Origin: Dimargaris cristalligena
Lineage: Eukaryota > Kickxellomycota > Dimargaritomycetes > Dimargaritales > Dimargaritaceae
Length of the DNA: 64,000 nt
NCBI GenBank assembly: GCA_027576995.1
Contig: JANBQC010000012.1
Coordinates: 1 to 64,000 of the forward strand
Reading direction: 5' to 3'
Shown here piece by piece: positions 34,069 through 49,994 of the stretch (position 1 is the stretch's first letter; each line of letters begins with the position of its first letter). The translations under genes were made by a program, and so were the position numbers. Below the pieces are notes generated by a model. It did no database searches. It was not told the DNA's origin and saw only the letters and a list, made by a program, of their open reading frames with translations.

Positions 34069-34257
34069 TTACAATACGATCAGGAGAGCGTAGATGATGG
34101 CGGGGATAATACCAAGAATCCACAGGAGAATGGAAATGGCGAGTTCTATGCCGCACCCGCGATGCAAAAATACAGCCACAGGTGGTACGATAATGGCCAG
34201 TAGAATCTCGAGCACCTTACGGGCGGTGGAGCGGGCCTGGAGAGAGCCGTGGGTCAT
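34069..34257 (-). CDS. PMP3: PMP3/UPF0057 plasma membrane proteolipid
   Basis: A 62-residue protein with two hydrophobic segments separated by the family hallmark: LLAIIVPPVAVFLHRGCGIE (about 19-38) and SILLWILGIIPAIIYALLIVL. PMP3/RCI2 proteins lie in the plasma membrane and help control membrane potential and cation tolerance. Length and the PP...G...E pattern are normal, though the N-terminus carries about 12 extra polar residues (MTHGSLQARSTAR). No intron. The - strand upstream is pyrimidine-rich, with GTATAAAACC near 34536-34545 as a possible TATA box about 280 nt from the ATG. Confidence 0.93.
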   Translation of the reverse strand: MTHGSLQARSTARKVLEILLAIIVPPVAVFLHRGCGIELAISILLWILGIIPAIIYALLIVL

Positions 34258-35972
34258 TTTGACTGGTTAGGTGGTGTGTTTGTAGGTGGGGGGTTAAAGG
34301 GCCGTCGAGGTTACGAGGCGGTTGGTAGGCTTTGGCTGATAAATGCGAGAGACTGTGTGTAAAGGAGAGGCAACCGATATAATAGTAATAATCTAGGAAT
34401 GGGCGCTGTGCAACTGCTATAAGTGGGTAGCAAAGAAGGACGGAACAGGAGCTAAGAAATGCAAGGAAATGAAAGTGGTGAAATGGAAGGAACTAATAAC
34501 AACCCGAAACCTGTTGTGGGGGGCGGGTTGTAAGGTTTTATACCCTGGACGGTCTCTCTCATGAATGAGTGAAGGGGGAGTTGGTTCAAGAGTGGGTTGG
34601 ATGGGATGGTTAAACCCCACGGTTCGACTCACCGGAAACCACCAACAGCAGCAGTAGTAGTAGTAGTAGTCGTCGTCGCAGCAGCGTCTGGGTTTTCCTC
34701 GTTGGACAAATGAGCTCATGTTGGCGACCCCCGTCTTCCCAATTGGCTGATCTGCCTGCAGCTGTATATCCAAATGGAATTTTTCCAATTAACTACTACG
34801 TACAGTCAGCCAAATATAATAATGGGAAATGTCCCAAAATACCACATCAGTAACGTCATGGTGCCGGACCCTGCCTTGATTCGGTGGTCTTGCACTCCCA
34901 CCATTGTTCTGAGCACGCACATTCTGCAGCCGTTTTGATGGGAAATTGGCACTGGACTGGCTGGGAAAGGGGTAGAAGAGTAAGTAGGGCGACCTATTCT
35001 TATTATTTGCGGTTGGCTAAACAAATCAGATGCCATTCTCTCCAAAAATATAACACACCATTCACAAATAAGAAGGGGGGATGCTAATATAAAGGGGGCG
35101 AATCCCACTTTGGGAAGGAACGGGATTATCCCATTCAGCAGAGCCGTGTAAGAATCGCTGGCCAATCTCTTGGTTAATACGGGCCATGAATTAAGTAGGC
35201 GCAGTCCTTGGCCAGCGAAATACAATCAACAAGTAAGTAATCATAATCAGATAGGGAAGGTGCAGTCCTATTCGGTCAGTGAATGCCTCCGTTGGTTCAC
35301 AACGACGATCTTGCGCTTGACTGTGCAACTGACCCTCAATTATCCCCATTCTCTTCATTCTCTTCTTCGCTGACCTTCCCAATCACACTGCCACCAACAA
35401 AGGGGAGGATCGAAGAGAAGAAAGCATACCCAGACCATTTCAGCTGGTTGGGATATTTTGGTAAATGCAATTGTCCCATGAAAGGTGCCAATTTAAATTC
35501 CCCGTGGTGGGGGATATCTGTGAAATAGTTAAGCCAATGATGGTGAGTGGCTTTGTCTTCCAGGAACGGGAAGGGGGTAGCTATTTACTTTCTCCCTACA
35601 AAATTACACTTATTACTACTATACTATACTATACTATACTATACATGTTATTGTCAAGACTCCTCGCGCCCTAAACACCCACCAGCAGCCCCAATTCCAC
35701 CCGCAGGTGGGTTGCAGGATTCAAAGGAAGGGTGTGTGAATCACACCCTCCTCTGCCTAAACTTGGAGCCTACCCTCCCCCGACCACACCCCTTCAGGAG
35801 ACCCGAAAACCACCATTCCACATTTGCACCAGCTGAATCCATTTCTGACTATAGCTCCATTTCTACTGTTCTATTCCCGCCTCCTTATCGGCCATTTCTT
35901 GGTCATCGTTACCGGCACCAGCCTGGCTTGTAGTCTTTTAACCTCTTCCCAAACACGAAACCTACCCCATTC
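34258..35972. other. Divergent intergenic region between PMP3 and SMC3
   Basis: Contains the promoters of PMP3 (-) and SMC3 (+). It holds a GCA/GTA/GTC trinucleotide tract at 34646-34680 and an ACTAT pentanucleotide tract at about 35618-35644. 35650-35972 is pyrimidine-rich toward SMC3. A frame starting at 34713 (-), rich in Tyr/Cys because of the trinucleotide tract, ends at a GTGAGT donor but has no second exon that I can find. Confidence 0.5.
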
Positions 35973-41418
<5,446 letters not shown>

Positions 41419-41990
41419 AAGAAAAATATTATTATATGTAGCCAAGGAACCAGGGTGGTTGGGTGAAGGGGGGGGGGCTCTGGGCTGGAATATGCGAAAT
41501 AGCAATATGGTATACCACTTGGTTTACTTCCGGTCTTGAATAATGAGCATTAGTTTGTTTCGGGTTTTTTCAAATTTTAATTTCGTGCATTAAATTGTCA
41601 GGGTGGATTTACAACCACTCCTCTTTTGACCCATGCCGAGACTAAGTGACACATATCCCTTTAAATTTATTCTTCAATTATGTGTTTCAAATATGTAGTA
41701 TCTCGTATATATATATATATATATCTATCTCGAAACATAAACCTAGTAATATTAATATATATCTCATGCCAATCGATGCTATAAATTCTAAAAGAAGACG
41801 TATATAGAGTTGTCTCGTCACTCAGTCCGATAAAACCATCATGTGATTAATCAATTAAGTCTTTAATCGTTCAAAATTATACGAGAATATGGCTCCACGG
41901 AAATCCCTGAAACTGTCCAAAACCCCCATTGAATAGTTGCGTCGACTCCGTCGCTAAAAGGAAAACAAAAAAATGGATATCAACTCTGAA
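41419..41990. other. Convergent 3' region of SMC3 and GET4
   Basis: 572 nt between the two stop codons. AT-rich with an (AT)n tract at 41706-41724; both transcripts should end here. No gene seen. Confidence 0.6.
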
Positions 41991-43325
41991 TCAGTCCAAC
42001 CCTGGTCCACCCGACGGCAGCAGACTGGGCTTATTGGATCCACCGGGGGCGAAGAGCGCCTGCATAATATCCTGGAAAGGGTTGCTCTGTTTCGGGATAG
42101 AGATATTAAAGTAAGTCTCGCCAATAATATCCAGAAGCTAGATCGGTGTGGTTCAGGTTGGATAATCGCAATAGCAATATAGAAATAGATTTAGTTAGAA
42201 ATACATGGGCAAGAGGAGAATGTCTAGGGTATTGTCATGAACACCGTATAATCCTGACTTTTTGAAGGAGGAGTAAATCGTACTTACTTGGTTTGCGGCT
42301 TCGCTGGAAGCGCCCCACTGGACTGGGTATTCCCGGCGCAATTTGAGGAAGACCTCCTTGGCCTGACGTTCTACGGCCAACAGGAGCAATTGGCAAAAGT
42401 GGGCCATGGGCGAAGACGCCAACGTTTGGTACTGAGCCAGTGGATCATTGGCCAAGGCCCCACCAGGACCACCACCGTTACTGGCCGATGCGTCGTGGGG
42501 GGGGTTCTCGGCTAAATAGGTCTCCATGAAGTAGGAGGCGGAGTTGGGTTTATGGAGAGCCAAGTAGGGCAGTACGGCACGGGCGGCGAAAAGACCGCTA
42601 TCCGCCATAGGCTCGTCCGGCATGGCCGTGGTTGACTGGGCCGCCCAGGTATGCATGAGCTGGGCCAGCCGCGGGGCACTGTCATGAATCCCTAGAAGCA
42701 AATGGGCCTCGGCGGCCTCAAATAACCGGTCCTGGGCCAACCGTGTACCCAATAAGTGGTGCAGGTCGGGGTCCCCGGCGGACAGGTAGGCCGGTAATTT
42801 CCAAGTCGACCCCTCCCCCGTTTGCGCCGTAGCTTCGGCCCCGTGCTCGAGGATCCACAGCCGTTGGGTGACCTTGGTCGACCAATTCAGCAGCCCTTTC
42901 AAAAGACGGGGGCGCTGGGGTTCACTGGCGGGCATTTGCATTAACAGTACGGTCAGGCGCTGTTTATCAGCGGCATAGCGGGTCCACCAAGCCGAGCTTG
43001 TATTTGCATTAGTTTCGCTGGCCAGGGTCGAGGCGGAGCTGGCTTCAGGAGCGGGGGGTAAAGCGAACCGACCGTAAATATCGAGCACGTAAGCGATAAG
43101 GTCTGCGGCGGACGAAGTTTGGTTGTGCTCGAGAAACGTCCGGGCGCCTTCCACCAGCAGGTCAATCGTTTGGCTTACTTTAACGGGCGGATCGGCTTGC
43201 GTGCTTTCCTCTTGGCCAACGGCTTTCATGTACCGATTGGCCAATGTGCGGAGTCTCTGGTGGGCTTCGTAATATTCCCCGGCGGCCATCTGGGCCTTGG
43301 CGGAAGTTAGCAGTCGGGCGGACAT
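41991..43325 (-). CDS. GET4: GET4-like subunit of the tail-anchored protein insertion pathway
   Basis: Exon 1 (43325-42288) and exon 2 (42071-41991) are joined in phase 0 across a 216-nt GTAAGT...CCAG intron to give 372 residues. GET4 (TRC35) binds Get5/Ubl4A and bridges Sgt2 and Get3, delivering tail-anchored proteins to the ER. It is an all-helical TPR-like repeat protein. The N-terminus GEYYEAHQRLRTLANRYM is the most recognisable family block, followed by helical segments such as LLVEGARTFLEHNQ and SAADLIAYVLDIY. FYLFDE-like catalytic motifs are absent, as expected. The last exon adds DIMQALFAPGG...GPGLD, like the family's short C-terminal helix. It is longer than most homologs (~300-330) because of Ala/Ser/Gly linkers. 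Confidence 0.85.
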
Positions 43326-44576
43326 TGTGGAATGTGGTCAAATACAAAAAAGCAATATAAAGCAACGGGTACCAAAGAGGGGGCGAAGGAGTCGAATGTA
43401 GAAGCGGAATGGAAAATGAAGATGGGTAATTCAGCAACCGTTAACAGCTAAGAACAGTCTCGAAGCATGAGGGCTTAGTGAGCTAGTCATGGGGGGGGGA
43501 GGTGTGAGCATGATAAAAAGCAGTGAGAACATGCAAAATACTGGATATAGCAAGTTGGCGATGGTACGTTTTCTAAACTCCTATCTCATTACCATTACCG
43601 TTACAATGTATCTGTTTAGTATGAGGTCAGTAGCATTCGCCGGAACACATCCACTCCACTAAATATAATTAGTTTTTGGAGTACCGCTACATCAGCAAGT
43701 TGGGTATTTGATTATTAAACATTGAGTTTGCCGACTCGACACCGTTTGATATTATAGACGACATACTATTGATAACTGCCACTTGGACCATATGTCGTGT
43801 TTGAAGTCCTATAGTAAAGGCACATTACTTTGGTGGGTTTGGATGCCTTTCACTAGCTATCATCCAAGAACCACTCTCGTAAGATTCCTATCGAAATGGG
43901 TTATGCATACCCATTTGGTCTGATTCCGGATCACATCGCCTAGAGGAACTGACACCCCCATTACTTATTTAATCGTAAACCCGTATATTTAAACATTGCT
44001 CATTAATTATACTATTATCACCGGGCTATACTATAAAGTCGCCCACCATCCCCTTGCATCGTCTCTGAGTAAGTTTCAGGCTGACAAATTCACAGATTGG
44101 GGCGATTTTCTCCAACGGTCGCCCAATACATGGATCCCCCCGAATAGAGGAAAATCATTTGGTAGGCTCAACTGCGCATTATCCAGCAAATGCCTATTCT
44201 AAATGCGACCCTCAGCTCTCGTAGATATATATCCAGCCATTATGGAGTCTCCAACCCCTGCCCTCACAGAACAAGGCAAATCGAAGCTGGTCGGCACAAT
44301 AGAATTGGTGAAAGGGCCGTCATAGAGAACATTATTTAATTGATTAGGCAATTCACACACATGGTGCACTGATGAAAGTACCTTAGCTGGGTGGACAAAA
44401 AATGGATTATAGGCCAACCAGCAAGTCGTTAAGTAAGTAGACACCAATGTGCTATACATGACACAGAGATAAACAGCATGTGCCGCGGAACAAAGCAAAT
44501 GCAGGAGGGAAGTTGGAGTGCAGCTCAGTAAGGAAAAATTAGGAACAAAATGCGCATAGGAAATTTATAGTATATT
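43326..44576. other. Intergenic region with unexplained frames
   Basis: The upstream flank of GET4, then AT-rich sequence. Opposing open frames at 43996-44202 (+) and 44199-44498 (-) look protein-like but match no family and have no obvious promoter. Confidence 0.4.
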
Positions 44577-44649
44577 GGGGGTCTAGCTCAAATGGTAGAG
44601 CGCGCGCTTCGCATGCGTGAGGCAGGGGGATCGATACCCCCGTCCTCCA
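44577..44649 (+). tRNA. tRNA-Ala(CGC)
   Basis: A complete 73-nt cloverleaf without intron. The acceptor stem is GGGGGTC paired with GTCCTCC (one T-T mismatch). U8-A9 follow. D stem GCTC/GAGC; anticodon stem CGCGC/GCGTG with loop TTCGCAT, anticodon CGC at 44610-44612; T stem GGGGG/CCCCC; discriminator A. The anticodon reads GCG, so alanine. The G3-U70 wobble pair that identifies tRNA-Ala is present (G at position 3, T at position 70). The T loop begins with A (ATCGATA) instead of the usual T, which is slightly odd. A poly-T stretch for Pol III termination lies shortly downstream at about 44665-44671. CCA is not encoded, as expected. Confidence 0.95.
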
Positions 44650-45308
44650 ATAAATATTTTCCAATTTTTTTATTGGAATAATCTTACTCTATCAGCTTGC
44701 TGCATTTTAGTTATAGTTAACAAGCGAACGAAGTGTTATAGGGGGGTGGGTTAAGTGGATGTGTCTTTTACCTTAGTAGATGCCGTCGACGATTTGATAT
44801 TTATTGGCGATACTTGTTTTGCTCAATGAACAGGTCTACTATAATAATGACCGAAAGTCGTCATGCACATGTGTAAAGAACACGTTAGACATAAAATTTG
44901 ATAGTGAAAATTGAATAAACTAATAGGGTCGGCCTTTAGGAAGGAATAAAAGAGGAAGAAAGATAAAGAAAATTTTGCATTAAATTTTTTTCCTATCTAC
45001 TTCGGGGAAAAAGCTATTTTTACGGGGTTTTTTCCTTCCCCTCTATTAACATAATGAGTTTGCAAGACGAATTTTGCATAGCACCTCCTTATTTTTATCA
45101 TCTGCCATTGGTTCCTATCCAGCGAATTGGGAGGAAGTGTTTTACACAATTAAAATGTGATAGTAGTCCACGTATTGCATTTTTACCAATTGGGCCTAGT
45201 CCGGATAACAATTACTCCAGTATTCGACTGTGCCGAGTCTATCTTTTATTCATTATACAAAATACACTTATTAGAAAAAAAACAATCAAGCAAGTTTATT
45301 CCAAAATA
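44650..45308. other. Intergenic region, doubtful frame next to MITE copy 4
   Basis: AT-rich. A 97-codon frame (45054-45347, +) starts with MSLQDEFCIAPPYFYHLP and runs into repeat copy 4. It has a T/C-rich upstream stretch but no family match, so it may be a gene truncated by the element or a chance frame. Confidence 0.35.
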
Positions 45309-45446
45309 TGGGTGGAGTTCAACATAGCTATATACGATAACAAGTGATGTATGTTTCGGCAAATAGGCGGACTATCTAAATTTAGTCTATAATACCTGTC
45401 CTGTCAAACATATTTTTCGTTATTCAGCGGGATTGAACCTTTTGCA
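45309..45446 (+). repeat. MITE-like element, copy 4
   Basis: Exactly 138 bp, with TA on both sides (45307-45308 and 45447-45448). The left end TGGGTGGAGTTCAACA is well conserved; the interior is the most diverged of the copies (AAATAGGCGGACTATCTAAA). The right arm TTATTCAGCGGGATTGAACC still starts 26 bases before the end. Keeping length and TA flanks despite divergence supports insertion as one unit. Confidence 0.85.
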
Positions 45447-45622
45447 TATACATCTCATAGCATTGGTTTTATGCCCAGAATAAGAAGGATTGGTTCGGAT
45501 GTCTAATACAGATCATGTCGGGCTCAATGGCCACCATTTCGAATAATATGTCAATTGGCTGTTGATCAACAAATCAACCAGTGAGATCCTATTGAATATT
45601 GCCTTGGCAAGGGTACCATGTA

Positions 45623-46126
45623 TTATCCACGCTGACTGCCAGAGGCTCGCAGCGCCTCTTCAATAGATCCATTTTGAGGATTTGCCAATAGGTGCATCAT
45701 GCCAACGAGATGGGATTGTCCGTTGGAAAGCAGGGAAGCATTTGATCCCAAGAGTCCGATTACCGAATGACTAGAGTCCTCTGGCGATTGGAGCTGTATG
45801 AGTATGGTGAGTGTAACGGGGGGGTCGCGGTGGACCGGGGAATTTACCAGAAGTGCTTCGATTCGAGGGAGGAGGAGGGAATTTGGGAGAATTCCTAGCA
45901 GAAGCAAATTAGTAAAGTTTATAAATTAGTATTTTATTGTAGCACGATCTTTTTCCGTTTTCGGGTAATTTTTATTATTTTATACTTCCGGTTCGGTCGT
46001 GGTCTTCGCGACGACAGTCATTGCACGAGCTCCGCTTGGTGTGGGCCCGGATAGGCTTTGGTCACGTGATAGCGGGGTTTGTCGGGACGGGGACTTATCG
46101 CGCGGTTGCATGAGGACTTGAGCCAT
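45623..46126 (-). CDS. Hypothetical 111-residue protein, three exons (tentative)
   Basis: Model: exon 1 46126-45986, exon 2 45894-45848, exon 3 45770-45623, with phases 0 and 2 all consistent. Intron 1 (GTATAA...GCTAG, 91 nt) has a strong branch-like TTACTAATTTG before its acceptor. Intron 2 (GTAAAT...TCTAG, 77 nt) is weaker, and exon 3's frame is also open straight through it. The product is Ser/Thr/Pro-rich at the N-terminus (MAQVLMQPRDKSPSRQ) and Leu/Gly/Asn-rich at the end (LVGMMHLLANPQNGSIEEAL). I recognise no family. GC content is above that of its surroundings, which favours coding. Confidence 0.38.
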
Positions 46127-47506
46127 GTTCAATTTATAAGCATATCGAGACTCTGGCGAACCGCTTAGGAATTAGCTGATTGTACAGGGATTAGTCGTAT
46201 TCGTGATAGAATCCCTGTCAAGTATACAATGTATTGAATTCATGTTAGATAGGCTGCCATACTAAAGAAAGGAACCCCCCAGGGCCATTTGAAAAATCCA
46301 ATAAAAGCGAGTGAAGACTGTAGTGACATTGGGCCATATTATTCCTCTTTAATGTGTCACTTTTTATGAATTTGGTGCGAGGTCAATGTTTTTAATTTAT
46401 AATATTACTAGAAACCCAAAAGTGGCTTGAGCTGCTCCGGTTTAACAATTGGAATCCCACATATACACTAATAAAGTAGGCTATAACCCAAAACTAATTG
46501 CCATTTAATAGATTAAGGTCATATAAAAATAAATGCATTATTGAAATAGCATCATAGATTCAATGTGGGGTTTTGTAAAATGATTCAAATGATAAAGAAA
46601 TGAAAGGTTGAGATCGGCAGAGGCACCTACCAATGGCTCATCATACACCATTGTGATTCGTTTAAAGCACATTAGGTTGGTTAATATATCTGTTCATATC
46701 CTTAGGGCAAAACCAGAAATCCATGAGCATGTAAAAATGCTGCGCGGATGCAGCTACATCGCCACCAAAATACTTGGTACCGTCCCTTATAAATGTTAAT
46801 TGGTTTGTTAGCTTGGAAACAAGATAATTGTGCCAAATAATAACGAAGCTTTTAAACTGATCACTGCGAATTGACGATCTTGCCTAATCTAAGTGGGTGG
46901 TGATGTATGCCACGAATCTACATGACTTACACGTAAACCCCATGTAAATTATGCCATCTATGCCACCCTCGATTATTATAAGAGAGTACAGAATATGAGG
47001 GGGTTTGGCATTTATAACTGTTATTATGAGGTGATTCATATTTATCTGGAGTTGAAAAGACAGGCCCATGGTTAGGATTGCTGGGATTGGCTTCACTAGT
47101 AGTATGCAAGCTATATAGTTATACTCGTAGAAACAGGGTTGATTACCAGCTCCATTGGTGATTGTCATTATTCCCTAACAAGTTGCGGGCTATACCATGC
47201 ATTGCATTGGCTTATATAGCGTAAAAGTGATACCTCCAAACCATGTTGGAGTTTCTTACATGACCAGACCAGTTAGCTAGGAAAAGAACAGAAAAGCTAC
47301 ACGTGCAATGGCCTATATCAAAAGTATAAAACCCCCATGGTTAGCCAACTTTTATTATTTACTCCCTCTCAAACTCGAATATCCCAACGAATCTCGCTCA
47401 ATTCTTTGCCCACTTTAGCTACTACTATCACTAATCCAAACATTTGCCTCGATCGCTGACTCTCGCCCTCTTGCATCAACCACATTAAGCAAATATCGTA
47501 TCATTT
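46127..47506. other. AT-rich region with a frameshifted relic
   Basis: Apart from the relic listed at 46925-47168 nothing is recognised. From about 47330 the + strand is pyrimidine-rich with a TATAAA at 47325-47330, apparently the promoter of the short signal-peptide frame that follows. Confidence 0.4.
46925..47168 (-). pseudogene. Possible frameshifted gene remnant
   Basis: On the - strand an ATG frame reads MTITNGAGNQPCFYEYNYIAC and then loses protein character. A second frame in the same direction takes over at about 47100 with SEANPSNPNHGPVFSTPDKY and later NNRGWHRWHNLHGVYV, ending at a TAA. A single small indel near 47100 would join them. The family is unknown; the hydrophilic, aromatic-rich style resembles secreted domains. 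Chance cannot be excluded. Confidence 0.3.
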
Positions 47507-47638
47507 ATGATGGGGTCCCCCGGCGTGTATTACTTTATTATGTTGGCCATCACTATTTCCCTCTATCAATCGTCTACCTTTGCGGCCCCTTTGAACGGGA
47601 GTATCCGTCTCAAAAATCGACCGAGCGTGACTCCATAG
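47507..47638 (+). pseudogene. Signal-peptide frame, probably truncated secreted protein gene
   Basis: A 43-residue frame begins MMGSPGVYYFIMLAITISLY, a good signal peptide with a likely cleavage at TFA-APLNG. It then ends at TAG-TGA after only about 20 mature residues. It has a full promoter-like upstream (pyrimidine-rich leader, TATAAA about 180 nt before). After the two stops the same frame reads RPLLRLSEDIKTLPETRNPW, which is protein-like, up to another stop. So either it makes a tiny secreted peptide, or it is a broken gene. Too short for homology recognition. Confidence 0.4.
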
Positions 47639-48532
47639 TGAAGACCACTACTTCGTTTAAGTGAGGACATCAAAACCCTCCCCGAAACTCGAAATCCATG
47701 GCCACTCTCCTGGAACACTCTCCATTGACCGGTGAGATTATAAAGCGATCAAAAATAGGGCGCCCCATTCACCCGCATATTGTAACCCAACCCCACCCGA
47801 ACCCTGATAGTACTGGGACGGCTTTCTGGAATACGATAACGAAAGGTAGAATGTTTGGATCCTCGGTGTTTTAGTTTTGATGGCCGTACTAATTTACCGC
47901 CGCTTTTGTTAAAAAGCTCTGAATATCGTTTTTTTTTGTGGTCTAGTATATACTGTGTTCAATATTTATAAATGTTATTATCCACATTATCATTTCATGA
48001 TTCGATTCCATATATAGATCCATAATCCTACTAGAGTGTTGTTGCATAGTGCAGAAGGGTAAACAATCGACCAGCCTACCAAGTTCTGTTTTAGGAGGAA
48101 CTCGATTGTTATACATTTGTGTTCGATGTTTAGGATACTGGTCGTGGAATTGGCCGCTAATCTATGCTGTACTGGCAGCATAAAGTATTCACGCCTCAAC
48201 TTACCCTTTTTCCTTTGACTTATTTTAACTAAGTTGGTATGCTCAATCAAGGTGATTAAAGTAGTCCCATCATTGGTATTTAGGCGCAATGGTCGTCTAG
48301 TTTCATAGATAGGACGCGGGAATTCAGTCGCTGAAGGTACTACCCCCCCCCTTCGATCATTCCCGTCTCCCTTTTTATATGGTTTTTATACCATATTCTT
48401 TATTACATCTTCTATATTCATATTTTTTGTATTATGCCTACTAGTAACTTGTCCCAGCATATTGTGCGCTGAGTCTACAAGTTTATTCTTAATCTACTCA
48501 GCTATATAAAACCAGGCCAAAACCGATAGATA
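47639..48532. other. AT-rich region, no gene seen
   Basis: Apart from a few protein-like codons directly after the preceding frame, no gene or RNA is recognised. Confidence 0.4.
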
Positions 48533-48670
48533 TGGGTGAACGTCAACCCACCCGTATAAGATTTTACACAATATATGTATGGGATAATATGTGGGAGAAT
48601 AACTTTTGACCAGTAATATTTACCTCATCAAATGGATTATTCGTTATACAGCCTGGATGAACTTCTGCCA
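48533..48670 (+). repeat. MITE-like element, copy 5
   Basis: 138 bp, flanked by TA at 48531-48532 and 48671-48672. Arms TGGGTGAACGTCAACC... and (reverse complement of right end) TGGCAGAAGTTCATCC... match at 18 of 27 positions. The interior closely follows copies 1 and 2 (ACCTCATCAAATGGATTATT). It lies in the same orientation as copy 6, about 1.0 kb away. Confidence 0.9.
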
Positions 48671-48774
48671 TATATTTCAGTTATCTAACCATACCAATAC
48701 CCCATATTACCTGCCATCGCATCCTATATACTTTATTCGTCAGTATACTTATCCTTAGAGCACTCTTCACAGTC

Positions 48775-49460
48775 TTATTTTGAGCGTCCTCTAAGCTTAC
48801 CCTTCCTAGGCGTCCGGATTCTAGCATTTACTAGGATGTTTCCCCATGATATCAAGCACCACTTTGGGATATCCATGGTAAGATCATAATAACTTGATGT
48901 TGCAATACCATTTACTCCAATGGTGTGGCTATGGTCTCGCACTGGAGAATATGCGCTTTTGCGACCAGACCTCTTACCATAGCCATCATTCCGATTAGGC
49001 TTTATTGTACCATAGTCTCTTCCTATGGCAACCCCTGTTGCTATCAAAAGCATTCATCAGTTTGCAGCCAACCCTTAAAGGAGGCCACTACTGCACCTTA
49101 GTTAGTGGTACAAAGGCTCTGCAGGATACCGAGCAGATACCCTCCGGTACCAGCAGTATTATTCTTGGATATCCCACTGGCATTGTAGCCATGTATAAAT
49201 AATTGGACAGGATGCCTGATCTGCCATTTCCTTGGCATATACTTGCCCAGGTTATCCTAATGTACCACTATACACCCACATCAACCAGTATCCCCTATCT
49301 GGGTGCGCAGACAGTTATATTCCCCCAGTCTGCTGATCCCATTTGAGTAAGCACCAGTTGGGCCGACTCCTTGCCCGGGATTAAAGTGGCTTGCCACCGC
49401 GACATCCTTGATAGAGGATGCTTTGCTATCCCAAACACCGTAAGCAATACTACATGGATT
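48775..49460 (-). pseudogene. Decayed gene between two MITE copies
   Basis: Three coding-like segments in the same direction but different frames. The first is about 49460-49281: NPCSIAYGVWDSKASSIKDV then HFNPGQGVGPTGAYSNGISR, ending at TGA. The second is about 49250-49080, with GYNASGISKNNTAGTGGYLL. The third is 49010-48775, with RDYGTIKPNRNDGYGKRSGR and ATSSYYDLTMDIPKW, ending in TAA. The pieces need at least two frame changes and pass stops between them. The Gly/Asn/Ser/Tyr-rich style suggests a secreted protein. No start codon or signal peptide was found. Family unknown. Confidence 0.4.
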
Positions 49461-49672
49461 AGAAGCAACTCATTGTAAACTACGACTTAGCTTAACTTCG
49501 AGTATATCGTCGCTGCCTTTCACCGCCTGGGCGAGTGATATCCCAGGCCTATTGTAAATGTGGTTGGCTTTAATATCCACTACCAATTTTCTACAGGTTC
49601 AGATTGTCAGCTAGAGGGCTCACAAATTCAACTCTACCTACCTACATCCTTGGAGGTGGAGGAGGGAGCATA
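49461..49672. other. Short AT-rich spacer before MITE copy 6
   Basis: No gene seen. The spacer separates the decayed frames from the next repeat copy. Confidence 0.4.
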
Positions 49673-49811
49673 TGGGTAAATATCAATATAGCCGTATAAT
49701 ACTTAAAATGGGTGTGCATATGGTCAAATAGGCGAGATGTCTATTCTTAACCAGCAATAACAGTCTCATCGGACGGAGTATTCGTTATACAGCTGGACCG
49801 AACGTATCCTA
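49673..49811 (+). repeat. MITE-like element, copy 6
   Basis: 139 bp, flanked by TA at 49671-49672 and 49812-49813. The left arm is TGGGTAAATATCAATATAGC then GTATAA; the right arm is TTATACAGCTGGACCGAACG. The interior has AATAGGCGAGATGTCTATTC and ACCAGCAATAACAGTCTCAT, matching the family block with point changes. Confidence 0.88.
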
Positions 49812-49994
49812 TATACATAATCGACAGGATGTTCACTATAACCATACTTTATTCCTGGAGATAATAGTGACTCAAAAATAAGTTTTAAATTTTGGTTGAC
49901 CGGTAAGTGGAAATTATCGAATAATGTGACAACTTGGTCGACGGAGTAACTGAAGCATACAAAAAGACAATAGAGCGTTCTATTCCCGCTTTAT

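Noticed and set aside
34646..34788. Candidate exon on the - strand starting at 34713 with Tyr/Cys runs and ending at GTGAGT
   Set aside because: The Tyr and Cys runs are made by a GTA/GCA microsatellite, and no following exon fits before PMP3, which has its own promoter-like region.
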